From contig NZ_JASNJE010000018.1 of NCBI RefSeq assembly GCF_030164465.1, positions 1 to 64,000 of the forward strand: a DNA stretch of 64,000 bases, given 5' to 3'. Both the position numbers and the translations under genes were made by a program. Source of the stretch: Sedimentitalea xiamensis. Lineage in GTDB: Bacteria; Pseudomonadota; Alphaproteobacteria; Rhodobacterales; Rhodobacteraceae. Each line of letters opens with the position of its first letter. The first letter of the stretch is position 1. This document shows positions 44,138 through 53,477 of the stretch, in pieces. The notes under the pieces are model-generated. The model saw only the letters and a list, made by a program, of their open reading frames with translations, was not told the origin of the DNA and did not search any database.

Positions 44138-47100
44138 ATGGTCGGAGTTTTCACGCTTACCCCACAGGCTGCTGCGCAGGCGCTTCAAGACAACGGTCTT
44201 GATGCGTTGGGCATCACCGGACTCAAGCTCTCAAACACATGGGGCGGTGCCAACCCGGCCTTCGACCCCTCGACCCTGCGGCTGACGCCGTCCGGCAATG
44301 CGGCGGCGCCCTATCGCGGGATCCTGGAATATCTCGACGACGGTGCGGTTTTCCGCGATGTCAACGGAGCGCCCATCGCCGGGCCGGTTGCGGCTTTCCG
44401 GCTTCATCCCCAGGCCGTTGCGCGGCTGGACACGCTGATGGCGCGCTTTGCCGCGCCCGGTCAGCCGCACCACCGCCTGGTGCCGGAGGCCCTGGTTTTC
44501 ACCGGCGCGGTGCCGGCGCCCGACCGTTCGCCGCAAACCTACGAACCGGGTGAGGCGCTGCCGCGCACCGAACCCATGAGCTTTCATGACAACCGCGGCC
44601 TGATCATCGATCCAATTGCCGTGGCGGCGATCTTCGCCGATCTCGTCGCCGCCTTTCCGGCGCTCGATCACTCCGGCGGCGCGGGCACGGGCGGCGCGGG
44701 CGGCGTCGCATCGATCGCGGGGCTCGCTTCCGGTGTCGTGGCGCAGGTGACGGACCTTCACGGCCGCGTCTTCGCGCCGGTCACGGGCGGGCCGAGTGTC
44801 GAGAAACGCGACTCCGGCGACAATCCGGCGGGACCGCCGGACGCGCAGGGTCTCGTTAGCCTTGGTGCGAACGAGACTCTCGCAGGCTCGGGCAGCGGGG
44901 CCGCCGACAGGCTCCGGATCGGCTGGGCAACCGGCGGGACGATGGATGCCGGGCCCCTCAGCCAGCCGGCGTCGCCCGTCACGCTCGGGCGCGAGTTCTT
45001 TCGCGCCTACGCGGTCGATCTGGACTGGCACTTGCTCGGAAACCGCACCGAAGCGGCCGAACGCGGCGTGCCCGCCGAGGACGGCGATATGCCGAACGAC
45101 CTGAAACCGCAGGTCAGAGACGGCGTAACCATCGACTATCCTCTGTCGGGGCCGGATCTTTTTGCCCATTGCGACCAGGTGCTCGCCCGCCTGAACGGAG
45201 CGCCGGGCGCGCCCCTCGTTTTCGCCGTCGCGCCCCGGATCGAGGACGGTGTGCGAACGCCCGCAGCACCCGGTGCCGCAGCCCGTTGGCCCGCGTTTCC
45301 GGCTCCGAACACCGCCGCCGGGTTTGCCGGAGGGACCGCCGGCGCCGTGCTGACCGGAGCGACGGCCGCATGGACCTCCGGCGAGGATGTGGTTGTGACC
45401 CTCGCCGCCAACGCCGTACCGGACGGCGCGGCCGTCCGCATCTACCCGCAGATGTTCCAGTTGATCGAGTCGATTGGCGAAGCGCCGTCATTCATTCGCG
45501 GCGACGGGGGGGCATCCGTTGCGGCGAGTGGTGTTCCCACTACCGTCCTCGTTCAGAACCCGCTCGGTCTCGCGCCCGGCGATCCGAAACCGACACCCGC
45601 AAACCTGGTCTTCGACCTTGTGGTCACACCAAGGACCGGACCCCGGCGCCTCTTTGGCGCCAGGACCGTTGATATCGCGGCAGGACCCGCGGCCGTTCCT
45701 CCGGACATTTTCGCCCCGGTGCTCGACCGCATGGCGGCGATCCCGGATCAGATGAAGGGCATATCTCTCGCGCCGCTTTTCGGTCTCGAAAGGTCAACCG
45801 CTCCCGGCGGCGGGCCGAGCACCGCACTTGATCTGGTCCGCGCCCTTGCCTCGGAAAGCGAGCCACGCGAAGGACCGCGTATGCCCACGATGGGGCGCCT
45901 TGAATCGGTCATCGTCACGGGGATCGGCAATGCCGCCAATCTGTCGGACGGGCTTGACTGGAACGCGGTCCTGTCGGGCGTCCGGTGGGATCGTGGCTCG
46001 GTTTCGGCGCGCCACCGCGACGGCAACCCCGGAAACCCCGCCGGCCCGGACACCCATGCGACTGGCGTTCGCGTGGACGGTGCGCTCGGCTACGATCTTG
46101 CGCGCCATGCCGTCCGCCGCGCGCAACCCATCCTGCCGCTGCCGGGCGGCGCACCGCCTGGTACGTCGCCCGGCTGGATTGTCATGTCCGGTGGAAACAA
46201 CATGAACCCACCCGCACCAAGCGGTACGCCGGCGCCGCCGGGGACTTCTTCGGGCGCTCTGCTGCAGACCGTGGCAGCGGTGTGCGAGACCCCGGAACTG
46301 TCGCTCCTGCCAAATACGACCCCCTTGGCCTCCAATGCCCCCATCACGTTCGACGACCTACTCGACGCGATCGCGGCAGGTCTGGGCATCCCGTCGCCAG
46401 CAGGCTCGATCACTGTCGCCAACGAGGACCGGCTCATCAACGAGGTGCGCCGCGAGTATTTCCTGTCGACCCATGGCAGTCGCGATGCGCTATGGTCGCT
46501 CGCCCGTGCGTTCAGCGAGGCGGAGGAACTCGTCTACATCGAAACCGCTGGTCTCGCGAGGACCTCGCGAGGCGGCGGCGCGGCGCACAACATCGATCTG
46601 ATCGATCTGCTTGCGACGCGGCTTGGCGCGCAGCCCAATCTGAAGGTTGTCATTGCAACGCCGCGCGAGACGGATTTCGTCCCGGCGCCCTTCGTCCGTC
46701 AGGCGATCGCCCAGCGGGAAGAGGCGGTGAACATGCTCGCCACGGCTGCACCGGGACGCGTTGCCGCGTTCCATCCGCGCGGATTTCCGGGCCGACATGC
46801 CGTGCTTCCGACAACAAACGTGATCGTTGATGACATCTGGTCGATGACCGGCGCCACGCATCTGCGGCGCCGCGGGATGACCTTCGATGGCAGCGCCGCG
46901 GTTGCCTCGCTCGACCGGACCATGGCCCAGGGCTACAGCGCCAAGATCCAGACGCAGCGGCAGGGCCTGATGGCCGCCAAGCTCGGTGTCACCCGGACGG
47001 ACGCCGCAGGTCTTCCGACGCCGGAGTTTCTGCGGCTGGCGCGGCCGGCATCCGCTTTCGATCTGATCTCGGACCTCTTGCAGCAAAACGGGCTTGGCAT

Positions 47101-47230
47101 GATCTCGCCCCTCTGGCTCGGACCGGACGATTCGTCGGTCTTGCCGCAGAGCGACGATGTCGCCGACCCCGACGGCACCGATGGCGGTTCTCTGGCCTTG
47201 CTACTCGGAGCGTTTCTCAGCGAGGCGTGA
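44138..47230 (+). CDS. Giant protein 3 of operon with C-terminal PLD-like module (1030 aa)
   Basis: No signal peptide. Residues 1-740 are unassigned, rich in Gly, Ala, Pro and Asp. Residues about 770-945 read like one half of a phospholipase D fold: RDALWSLARAFSEAEELVYI (W786), ETAG, LKVVIATP, then GRHAVLPTTNVIVDDIWSMT and GATHLRRRGMTFDGSAAVA. The IVDD...G(A/S)xNxxRRS pattern is that of the second HKD motif, but the catalytic H-x-K appears displaced or lost (His887, Asp898, no lysine between). It may be an inactive binding domain or use altered chemistry. Last gene of the operon. Confidence 0.8.
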   Translation: MVGVFTLTPQAAAQALQDNGLDALGITGLKLSNTWGGANPAFDPSTLRLTPSGNAAAPYRGILEYLDDGAVFRDVNGAPIAGPVAAFRLHPQAVARLDTLMARFAAPGQPHHRLVPEALVFTGAVPAPDRSPQTYEPGEALPRTEPMSFHDNRGLIIDPIAVAAIFADLVAAFPALDHSGGAGTGGAGGVASIAGLASGVVAQVTDLHGRVFAPVTGGPSVEKRDSGDNPAGPPDAQGLVSLGANETLAGSGSGAADRLRIGWATGGTMDAGPLSQPASPVTLGREFFRAYAVDLDWHLLGNRTEAAERGVPAEDGDMPNDLKPQVRDGVTIDYPLSGPDLFAHCDQVLARLNGAPGAPLVFAVAPRIEDGVRTPAAPGAAARWPAFPAPNTAAGFAGGTAGAVLTGATAAWTSGEDVVVTLAANAVPDGAAVRIYPQMFQLIESIGEAPSFIRGDGGASVAASGVPTTVLVQNPLGLAPGDPKPTPANLVFDLVVTPRTGPRRLFGARTVDIAAGPAAVPPDIFAPVLDRMAAIPDQMKGISLAPLFGLERSTAPGGGPSTALDLVRALASESEPREGPRMPTMGRLESVIVTGIGNAANLSDGLDWNAVLSGVRWDRGSVSARHRDGNPGNPAGPDTHATGVRVDGALGYDLARHAVRRAQPILPLPGGAPPGTSPGWIVMSGGNNMNPPAPSGTPAPPGTSSGALLQTVAAVCETPELSLLPNTTPLASNAPITFDDLLDAIAAGLGIPSPAGSITVANEDRLINEVRREYFLSTHGSRDALWSLARAFSEAEELVYIETAGLARTSRGGGAAHNIDLIDLLATRLGAQPNLKVVIATPRETDFVPAPFVRQAIAQREEAVNMLATAAPGRVAAFHPRGFPGRHAVLPTTNVIVDDIWSMTGATHLRRRGMTFDGSAAVASLDRTMAQGYSAKIQTQRQGLMAAKLGVTRTDAAGLPTPEFLRLARPASAFDLISDLLQQNGLGMISPLWLGPDDSSVLPQSDDVADPDGTDGGSLALLLGAFLSEA

Positions 47231-47597
47231 TCCGCCGTTGATCAGGTAACTTATCCCGGGATGTATCGGCCATTTCCTTTCGCGCGCTCGATATCGGCTC
47301 TGGTGCTGTGACCGTCCCTTTGACCTGAGGCGCGTTTCCTCCTCCAATTTGAGGTAGAGTCCGTCCCGGCGAAGGAGGCGCATCCGGCTATAAAGCTCCA
47401 CAATATACATCTCCTTGCCTTCAGCTCGTTGCCTCAGGCACAAGATGCGGAATTTTACCCCGCGACGGTCAGAGCATCCGGCCGATCCCGCTGTCCATTT
47501 TGTCTCCGGGGTTCACTGATTCCAGATCGCAAGGAAGCTATCTGCCCAGAGGAGGAAGGCGCTTGACCGTTGGTGTTTCGACGGGCACAAAGCAGCT
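47231..47597. other. Spacer with a possible IS21-like fragment
   Basis: On the minus strand from the ATG at 47410 the residues MYIVELYSRMRLLRRDG resemble the first 17 residues of IS21-type IstA proteins; homology then stops. The evidence is thin. The rest of the spacer shows nothing supported and should contain the promoter of the copper cluster. Confidence 0.3.
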
Positions 47598-47978
47598 GTG
47601 CGCAAACCTGTGTCCATAACTCGACTTTTGCAGATCGCCTTGTTGGCGGTGGCACTTTGCGCGCTGGTTTTTTCCACCACTTCTGCGGTGCATGCCGCGA
47701 TGGGCCATCATGGCGGCAACCTTGCTGTTGAACCTGCGGATGGACATGCGGTGATGGAACACGCGAAGACCAAGCCGGCTGATTGTACGTCATCGAAACA
47801 GAACGACGTTTCGACAGATGATGGCTTGAACTGTTGTTCGGCCATGTGTTCGGCGGCATATCTGGTTGAAGCTGTTGCCACCGCGACATCTGATCGGCAG
47901 GATGCTCATTTCGGACTGCCTTTGCAGACGTTGACCTCGCGCGAAGCGCACGGGCTTCTGCGTCCCCCAAGTATCTGA
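47598..47978 (+). CDS. Small histidine/methionine-rich periplasmic protein of copper cluster
   Basis: 126 residues from GTG 47598, or 122 from GTG 47610. Signal peptide (LLQIALLAVALCALVFSTTS) ends near HAA. The mature part has MGHHGG, HAVMEH and cysteines in CTSSK and CCSAMC, all possible copper ligands. Reminiscent of small proteins preceding copper efflux genes, but no family is recognised. First gene of an apparent plus-strand copper operon. Confidence 0.6.
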   Translation: MRKPVSITRLLQIALLAVALCALVFSTTSAVHAAMGHHGGNLAVEPADGHAVMEHAKTKPADCTSSKQNDVSTDDGLNCCSAMCSAAYLVEAVATATSDRQDAHFGLPLQTLTSREAHGLLRPPSI

Positions 47979-48062
47979 GACATAGGGCCACGCGGCCCTG
48001 ATGCTGAACCAGGTCGACGTTTATACGTTGACGATCCTCGTATAGTTCTCAGGTAAATATCC

Positions 48063-48287
48063 ATGAAAATTCCAGGTTTGCTCGGGGCTTCGGCCCTGGC
48101 GCTTGCTGCGTGCTCGTCCGAGCCGACGCCGTTGCCGGACAGTGCGGCGCAACTGGCAACGACGTTGCCATCCTCTTCTTCGTCCGCTGTCGGCTATCAG
48201 AAGCCGTTTGCCGGCTATCAGGGCTATGTCCCGTCTGGTCCCGCCTCGTGGCGGGCTGCGAATGACAAGCAGTCGGAGGCGAATTGA
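48063..48287 (+). CDS. Short lipoprotein upstream of TolC-like gene
   Basis: 74 residues: lipobox LAAC at Cys17, then a proline/serine-rich mature part with the repeated GYQ motif (VGYQKPFAGYQGYVPSGP). Its stop overlaps the start of the TolC-like gene (TGATG). No recognised domain. Likely exported and lipid-anchored. Confidence 0.6.
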   Translation: MKIPGLLGASALALAACSSEPTPLPDSAAQLATTLPSSSSSAVGYQKPFAGYQGYVPSGPASWRAANDKQSEAN

Positions 48288-49747
48288 TGGCGGGAATCAA
48301 ATGGCCGGCACTGTTGATCACGCCGCTTGTGCTGGCGGCCTGTGCGCCGCACGTGCCGACGAAATACACCGATACCAAGGCCGGGTTCCTGGATGTTTCC
48401 ACCCAGACGAGTGGCGCGATAGGCAAGCGAACGGCTTTCGCACAGACACGGGCCGAAAATGACGCGCTGACCGGAGAGGTGCGCGGCATGGTGCAAGGCA
48501 AGACCATCTCAGCGGACACTGCTGTGCAGGCGGCTCTGTTGAACAACAAGGGGTTGCAGGCGTCCTACGCGAATGTCGGGTTGTCGGCAGCCGAGGTCTG
48601 GCAGCAGTCAACGCCGCAGAACCCGGTCGTTTCGCTTGGGCTCTTTGGCGTCGGTGCGCCCGAGTTGGGGTTGTACCAGACCCTTGAGACGATGATCGCG
48701 TTCAACTTGCTGGATGTCAAAACCCGCAAACAACGGATCGCGGTCGCTGACGCCCGGTTCCAACAGGCGCAGTTGAACGCCGTCAATGACACCTTGTTAC
48801 TGGCAAACCAGACACGACAGGCGTGGATCAATGCCGTGGCGGCATTCGAAACCCTGAGCTTCTTGCGCAAGGCTGGTGAAGCGGCAGGGGCCGGGGCGGA
48901 ACTGGCCGAGCAACTGGGCAGGACCGGGGCGCTGAACAAGGCTGGGCAGGCGCGCGAGTTTGCGTTCAATGCTGAACTTGCGGGACAGGTCGCCAGGGCG
49001 CGGCTGGATGCGACACTTGCAAAAGAGGAGTTGACCCGCCTGATGGGGCTATGGGGCAGCGACGTCGACTATTTTGTCCCTGACGCTCTGCCAAGCCTGC
49101 CGGAATCTCTGGCGCGGGTGTCTTCGATCGAAGCGGCGGCACTGTCCAACCGGGTGGATCTGAAAGTCGCCAAGGCCGGATTGGAGGCGCAGGCGCGTGC
49201 GTTTGGGCTGACCGATCAGACCCGGCTGGTGACCGATCTGGAGTTGATCGCAGGGTTTGAATCCGAGCGTGAGCGGGAGGGCGGCAACACCGACACCAGC
49301 ACCCGGCCACAGATCGAGTTGGAGTTTGCAATTCCGATTTTCGACACCGGTCAGGCCCGGATGCGCAAGGCCGAACTGGCCTATATGCAGGCCGCGAATT
49401 CACTGGCGGAAAAGGCGGTGAATGTGCGCTCTGAGGCCCGCAGCGCCGAGGTGTCTTATCATTCATCCTACAAGATTGCCCGCCATTACCGCGATGTGGT
49501 CGTGCCTCTGCGCACCACAATCGAGGAAGAGGGGCTGCTGAGCTACAACGGCATGATCACCAACACGTTCGAGTTGCTGACGGATGTCCGCGAAAAGCTG
49601 GCCAGTTCGCTGGAGGCGGCAAATGCCAAACGTGATTTCTGGATGGCGCAGGCCAATCTGACGGCTGCGATCTATGGCGGCGGGTCCGGTGCTGCGGGCG
49701 ATGGCGGCGGCATGACAATCGCGGCCGGTGGCGGCGCAGGACATTGA
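48287..49747 (+). CDS. TolC-family outer membrane efflux lipoprotein
   Basis: 486 residues from the ATG at 48287 (GGAGG upstream; an earlier TTG overlaps the previous gene). Lipobox LAAC gives a lipidated N-terminus, as in CusC. Two long coiled-coil hairpins, the repeated ALSNRVDLKVAKAGLEAQAR and RSEARSAEVSYHSSYKIARH motifs, and beta segments (PQIELEFAIPIFDTGQARMR) match OEP domains. It should form the exit duct of an efflux pump, yet no RND or membrane-fusion protein gene is adjacent. Confidence 0.85.
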   Translation: MAGIKWPALLITPLVLAACAPHVPTKYTDTKAGFLDVSTQTSGAIGKRTAFAQTRAENDALTGEVRGMVQGKTISADTAVQAALLNNKGLQASYANVGLSAAEVWQQSTPQNPVVSLGLFGVGAPELGLYQTLETMIAFNLLDVKTRKQRIAVADARFQQAQLNAVNDTLLLANQTRQAWINAVAAFETLSFLRKAGEAAGAGAELAEQLGRTGALNKAGQAREFAFNAELAGQVARARLDATLAKEELTRLMGLWGSDVDYFVPDALPSLPESLARVSSIEAAALSNRVDLKVAKAGLEAQARAFGLTDQTRLVTDLELIAGFESEREREGGNTDTSTRPQIELEFAIPIFDTGQARMRKAELAYMQAANSLAEKAVNVRSEARSAEVSYHSSYKIARHYRDVVVPLRTTIEEEGLLSYNGMITNTFELLTDVREKLASSLEAANAKRDFWMAQANLTAAIYGGGSGAAGDGGGMTIAAGGGAGH

Positions 49748-49760
49748 AAGGGCTGATACA

Positions 49761-51119
49761 ATGATGAACAGACGTCAACTGCTGGGTGCCGGAGCCGCGG
49801 GAGCGGCGCTGGTATCTTCAAAGACCTGGGGCCAGACCGCCAACATGGGGCTGCCCGAGGCGGCGTTCATGGACAGTGCCGCAACCCAGTCGCCAACGCG
49901 CCCGACAACAGGGCCGGACTACAACCCGGTGGTCACGCTGAACGGCTGGACCCTGCCGCACCGGATGAACAACGGGGTCAAGGAATTCCACCTTGTTGCC
50001 GAACCGGTCGAGCGTGAACTGGCTGAGGGGATGATCGCGCATCTGTGGGGCTATAACGGGCAATCGACCGGCCCCACCATAGAAGCGGTGGAAGGCGACA
50101 GGGTCCGCATTTTCGTGACCAACAGGCTGCCGGAACACACCACGGTGCATTGGCACGGCATGATCCTGCCCTCGGGAATGGACGGGGTCGGCGGTCTGAG
50201 CCATCCGGGCATCCCGCCCGGCAAGACCTATGTCTATGAATTCGACCTGATCAAATCCGGTACCTTCATGTACCACCCGCATGCCGATGAAATGGTGCAG
50301 ATGGCGATGGGGATGATGGGCATGTTCGTCGTGCATCCCAGGGACCCGTCCTTCATGCCGGTGGATCGCGATTTCCTGATCATGCTCAACGCCTTTGACA
50401 TCGAGCCGGGCACCTATGTGCCGCGCGTCATGACGATGACCGATTTCAATCTCTGGACCTGGAACAGCCGGATTTTCCCGGACATCGACCCGCTGGTGGT
50501 CAATCGGGGCGACAGGGTGAGGGTGCGGGTCGGCAACCTGACAATGACCAACCACCCGATCCACATGCATGGCTATGACTTCAAGGTGACCTGTACCGAT
50601 GGCGGTTGGGTGCGACCCGAGGCGCAATGGCCGGAAGTGTCCATCGACATCCCTGTGGGTGCGATGCGGGCCTATGAATTCGTTGCGGACCATCTCGGCG
50701 ACTGGGCAATCCACTGCCACAAGTCGCATCACACGATGAATGCGATGGGTCATGACGTGCCGACCTTCATTGGTGTCGACAAGCGCAAACTGACCAGGCA
50801 GATCCGCGAATTGCAGCCGGAATACATGCCGATGGGCACCGCCGGGATGGCCGATATGGGTGTGATGGAGATGCCGCTGCCCGACAACACGGTGCCGATG
50901 ATGACCGGTTGGGGACCATACGGCCCAATTGAGATGGGCGGTATGTTTTCGGTCGTGAAGGTCCGTGATGGAATCGGAGCCGACGATTATTCGGATCCCG
51001 GCTGGTATGAAAATCCGCCCGGAACCCAAGCCTATGAATGGACCGGGGAGCTGCCCGATTTCGCGCAGGTTCACGATGCCAAAACCCGGATCACGCCCAA
51101 AACCACTTCAAGGGGCTGA
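49761..51119 (+). CDS. Tat-exported multicopper oxidase
   Basis: 452 residues. Twin-arginine signal MNRRQLLGAGAAGAA at the start (ATG 49761 or 49764). The four copper-ligand motifs are present: HWHG, HPHADE, HPIHMHG and HCHKSHH with a methionine after it (MNAMGHD). Methionine-rich loops (MGTAGMADMGVMEMPL) near 370 suit copper sensing or Cu(I) oxidation. Shorter than CopA (about 600), so a compact laccase-like enzyme of the copper tolerance type. Periplasmic. Confidence 0.88.
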   Translation: MMNRRQLLGAGAAGAALVSSKTWGQTANMGLPEAAFMDSAATQSPTRPTTGPDYNPVVTLNGWTLPHRMNNGVKEFHLVAEPVERELAEGMIAHLWGYNGQSTGPTIEAVEGDRVRIFVTNRLPEHTTVHWHGMILPSGMDGVGGLSHPGIPPGKTYVYEFDLIKSGTFMYHPHADEMVQMAMGMMGMFVVHPRDPSFMPVDRDFLIMLNAFDIEPGTYVPRVMTMTDFNLWTWNSRIFPDIDPLVVNRGDRVRVRVGNLTMTNHPIHMHGYDFKVTCTDGGWVRPEAQWPEVSIDIPVGAMRAYEFVADHLGDWAIHCHKSHHTMNAMGHDVPTFIGVDKRKLTRQIRELQPEYMPMGTAGMADMGVMEMPLPDNTVPMMTGWGPYGPIEMGGMFSVVKVRDGIGADDYSDPGWYENPPGTQAYEWTGELPDFAQVHDAKTRITPKTTSRG

Positions 51120-51172
51120 CCGGGCCTCTTGTCTCATCAACCCAAACGCAACCAAACAAGCAGGATCAGATC

Positions 51173-51658
51173 ATGAAGAAACGACTTCTCACGACCGCCA
51201 TCGCGCTGGCGCTGGCCGCGCCCGCATTTGCCGGTGGAACCCATGGTAGCGGACATGGAAATGAAATGGAAATCGGCCGACCTGGCGATGACCACCACGC
51301 GACCCGCACGGTCGAAATCTCGATGGTGGAAACCGACGACGGCGAAATGCTGTTCGAACCGGGAACGCTGGATTTTGAAAAGGGTGAGACGGTCAAGCTG
51401 ATCATCACCAACAACGGCGAGCTCGAACATGAGTTCGTGATGGATACCTATGAGAAGAATGAAGAACACAAGGCGATGATGGCCAAGTTCGACATGGAAC
51501 ATGACGACCCCAATTCCGCCCGTCTGGAGCCGGGTCAAACCGCCGAAATCGTCTGGACCTTCTCAAATGAGGGGCGGTTCCAGTTCGCCTGCCTGATCCC
51601 GGGGCACTACGAATCCGGCATGCACGGTGCGCTCGATGTTGGCAAACAAGGCTCCTGA
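51173..51658 (+). CDS. Cupredoxin-like copper-binding protein
   Basis: 161 residues from the ATG at 51173, signal peptide of 20 (ends AFA-GG). Plastocyanin/azurin-type ligands His86, Cys140, His145 and Met150 (ELEHEF; FACLIPGHYESGMHG). A histidine-rich N-terminus (HGSGHGNE, DDHHATR) may add sites. Periplasmic electron carrier or copper carrier that could donate to the multicopper oxidase. Confidence 0.88.
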   Translation: MKKRLLTTAIALALAAPAFAGGTHGSGHGNEMEIGRPGDDHHATRTVEISMVETDDGEMLFEPGTLDFEKGETVKLIITNNGELEHEFVMDTYEKNEEHKAMMAKFDMEHDDPNSARLEPGQTAEIVWTFSNEGRFQFACLIPGHYESGMHGALDVGKQGS

Positions 51659-51667
51659 GGATCGGAC

Positions 51668-51949
51668 ATGAAACTTCTGAAAATCAGCGCCGCAACCGTG
51701 GCAATCCTGGCGGCCGCGCTGTCGATGGCGATGGCCGGAACCTTCACCAGGGGCACCGTCAAGAAGGTCGATGAAAAGGCCGGCAAGGTCACCATCATCC
51801 ACGAAGAACTCGTTGATCTGGATATGCCCGCGATGACGATGGTCTTCCGTGCCGACGAGGAGATGATCTCAAGGATGTCCGAAGGTCAGGACATCGAGTT
51901 CGTTGCTGACCGGGTGAACGGCAAGCTGACTGTCATTGAATTGAAATAG
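51668..51949 (+). CDS. CusF-like periplasmic copper chaperone
   Basis: 93 residues, signal peptide ending AMA-G. Small OB-fold with His45 and the motif DMPAMTM giving Met56 and Met58, the Cu(I) ligands of CusF (His36, Met47, Met49). The tryptophan that caps the copper in CusF is replaced here by Met53. Follows the cupredoxin gene after 9 bases. Role: periplasmic Cu(I)/Ag(I) binding and transfer. Confidence 0.85.
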   Translation: MKLLKISAATVAILAAALSMAMAGTFTRGTVKKVDEKAGKVTIIHEELVDLDMPAMTMVFRADEEMISRMSEGQDIEFVADRVNGKLTVIELK

Positions 51950-52017
51950 CCTTTGATACCCGCGCGGGCCTTGATGCTCTCTTGGCCCGCGCGACAACAT
52001 CTGAAACGGAACCCACC

Positions 52018-52422
52018 ATGAACAAATACATTGCCGCGTTTGCCGCAATTGCAATCGTTGCGGCGTTTGCGATCTGGATGCGCCCTCAGCCGTCCCAACC
52101 TGTTCCTGCCGGAGCGGAGATCAATATTCCGCCTCTGAGTGAGGCGGAAACTCTGGGCAAAATCGCGTTTGACGCAAAATGTGCGGCTTGCCACGGAGAA
52201 AACGGTTTGGGGAAGGACGGCGCAGGCCCGCCATTAATTCACAGGATCTACGAACCCAGCCATCATGCGGATTATGCATTTCAGATGGCTGTGGCGAATG
52301 GCGTTCAGAGCCACCACTGGCCGTTCGGCAACATGCCACCTGTCGAGGGGCTGACACAGGGCGATGTCAAGGGCATCATCAGCTATGTCAGGGCATTGCA
52401 GCGCGCCAACGGCATCCAATAG
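52018..52422 (+). CDS. Membrane-anchored class I cytochrome c
   Basis: 134 residues from the ATG at 52018. An uncleaved N-terminal helix (about 5-21) precedes the haem motif CAACH at 55-59. The distal methionine is likely in FGNMPPVEG. Histidine-rich HHADY and SHHWPF near 90-105. Probably periplasm-facing and able to accept electrons from the copper oxidase or cupredoxin. Last gene of the copper cluster. Confidence 0.85.
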   Translation: MNKYIAAFAAIAIVAAFAIWMRPQPSQPVPAGAEINIPPLSEAETLGKIAFDAKCAACHGENGLGKDGAGPPLIHRIYEPSHHADYAFQMAVANGVQSHHWPFGNMPPVEGLTQGDVKGIISYVRALQRANGIQ

Positions 52423-52967
52423 CAATCGCAGCTGGGGCCATGGGCAAAGGGGTTCTTCAGGTCACAGTATCCAGTTTTCCTCCACTTTGGATTGCAATTC
52501 ACATGAGGCGAAACTGGAAAGCTGATGACTGGTATTTTCAAGGACGATAGCATCACCTTGCCAGGTGCTGTTGCCATGGGCGCAGCGGCTTCTGACAACG
52601 CCGCACATCAAAGGTCTGACAGAAGTGCGCACTCGATTGCGAATCCGGCAGGAATTGCCCTTGCGCTCAGGGTGGCAACCACAGAAGAACGTCCGACTCT
52701 GGTCCCGTCCGCTCCGTTCAGGGTGCAAGCGGCGGTCCCGATGTTCCGGGCTGGGGTTTCGCTTTGATCTCCCGGAAGGTTTCGTTCTGCCGCATGTCGC
52801 CGGCCTCGACGGTGTTTCAGAGGGGCATGCCGAAAACGCGCGGAACCGGGTTTGACCGCCCAAGCACCCTGGCTGTCGTCGGATCCGTTCTGTGAAGCCC
52901 GCTGGTATGTGCTATCCTGTGCGCAATTGACCAAATTTTCTGCTCTTCAAATGACAGGTTGTTTGCC
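52423..52967. other. Non-coding stretch between copper cluster and fecR-type gene
   Basis: About 545 bases with no credible gene: open frames on both strands lack ribosome sites and family features. The composition suggests decayed sequence. The promoter of the FecR-cyclase pair is presumably in the last 100 bases. Confidence 0.45.
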
Positions 52968-53477
52968 ATGATTTTTGCACGAACGATCATTGTCTTGCTG
53001 CTGCTGGCGTTCCAGGTGGCGCAGGCTGGTGCGCAGATGCCGGACAACTGCGCTCTGACCGCCGTTTCCGATCCCGACCGCTATGTGCTCAGCTGTGCCG
53101 GAAATCTCGTGATCGAGATGGACGCCGCGACAAAGATGGGCATCGTCACCAATCGTGACGGTCATGCGGAACGCGTGACGCTGACCCAGGGCACGATTCT
53201 GATCGACGTGGAGCCGGGTGGAGCTGCCCCGCAAATCCGGACGCCGCACGCGATCGCGGCGGTGCGTGGAACCGTCTATGCGCTGGATATCCAATCGGAA
53301 TCGACGGCGGTTTTCGTCCTGCGCGGCGTGGTCAATGTGCGCCATCTGCGCGGGTCGGGCGGATCGGTGGACCTGGGCGCGGGGCAGGGCGTTGACGTTG
53401 CTCCGGGGCAGGCTCTGGAGGTCAAGACCTGGGGCGACTCGCGGGTTCGCGAACTGCTGTCACGTTTCGGGCGGTGA
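52968..53477 (+). CDS. Exported FecR-domain protein
   Basis: 169 residues from the ATG at 52968. Signal peptide (IIVLLLLAFQVAQAGA). FecR-like beta domain: QIRTPHAIAAVRGTVYALDI is the conserved core, followed by VFVLRGVVNV and GQGVDVAPGQAL. Probably a periplasmic sensor. It overlaps the CHASE2-cyclase start (GTGA), so the two are made together, as is common for this pair. Confidence 0.8.
   Translation: MIFARTIIVLLLLAFQVAQAGAQMPDNCALTAVSDPDRYVLSCAGNLVIEMDAATKMGIVTNRDGHAERVTLTQGTILIDVEPGGAAPQIRTPHAIAAVRGTVYALDIQSESTAVFVLRGVVNVRHLRGSGGSVDLGAGQGVDVAPGQALEVKTWGDSRVRELLSRFGR

Noticed and set aside
52462-52934. Minus-strand frames in the gap before the fecR-type gene
   Set aside because: No ribosome site, no family likeness and arginine-heavy composition.
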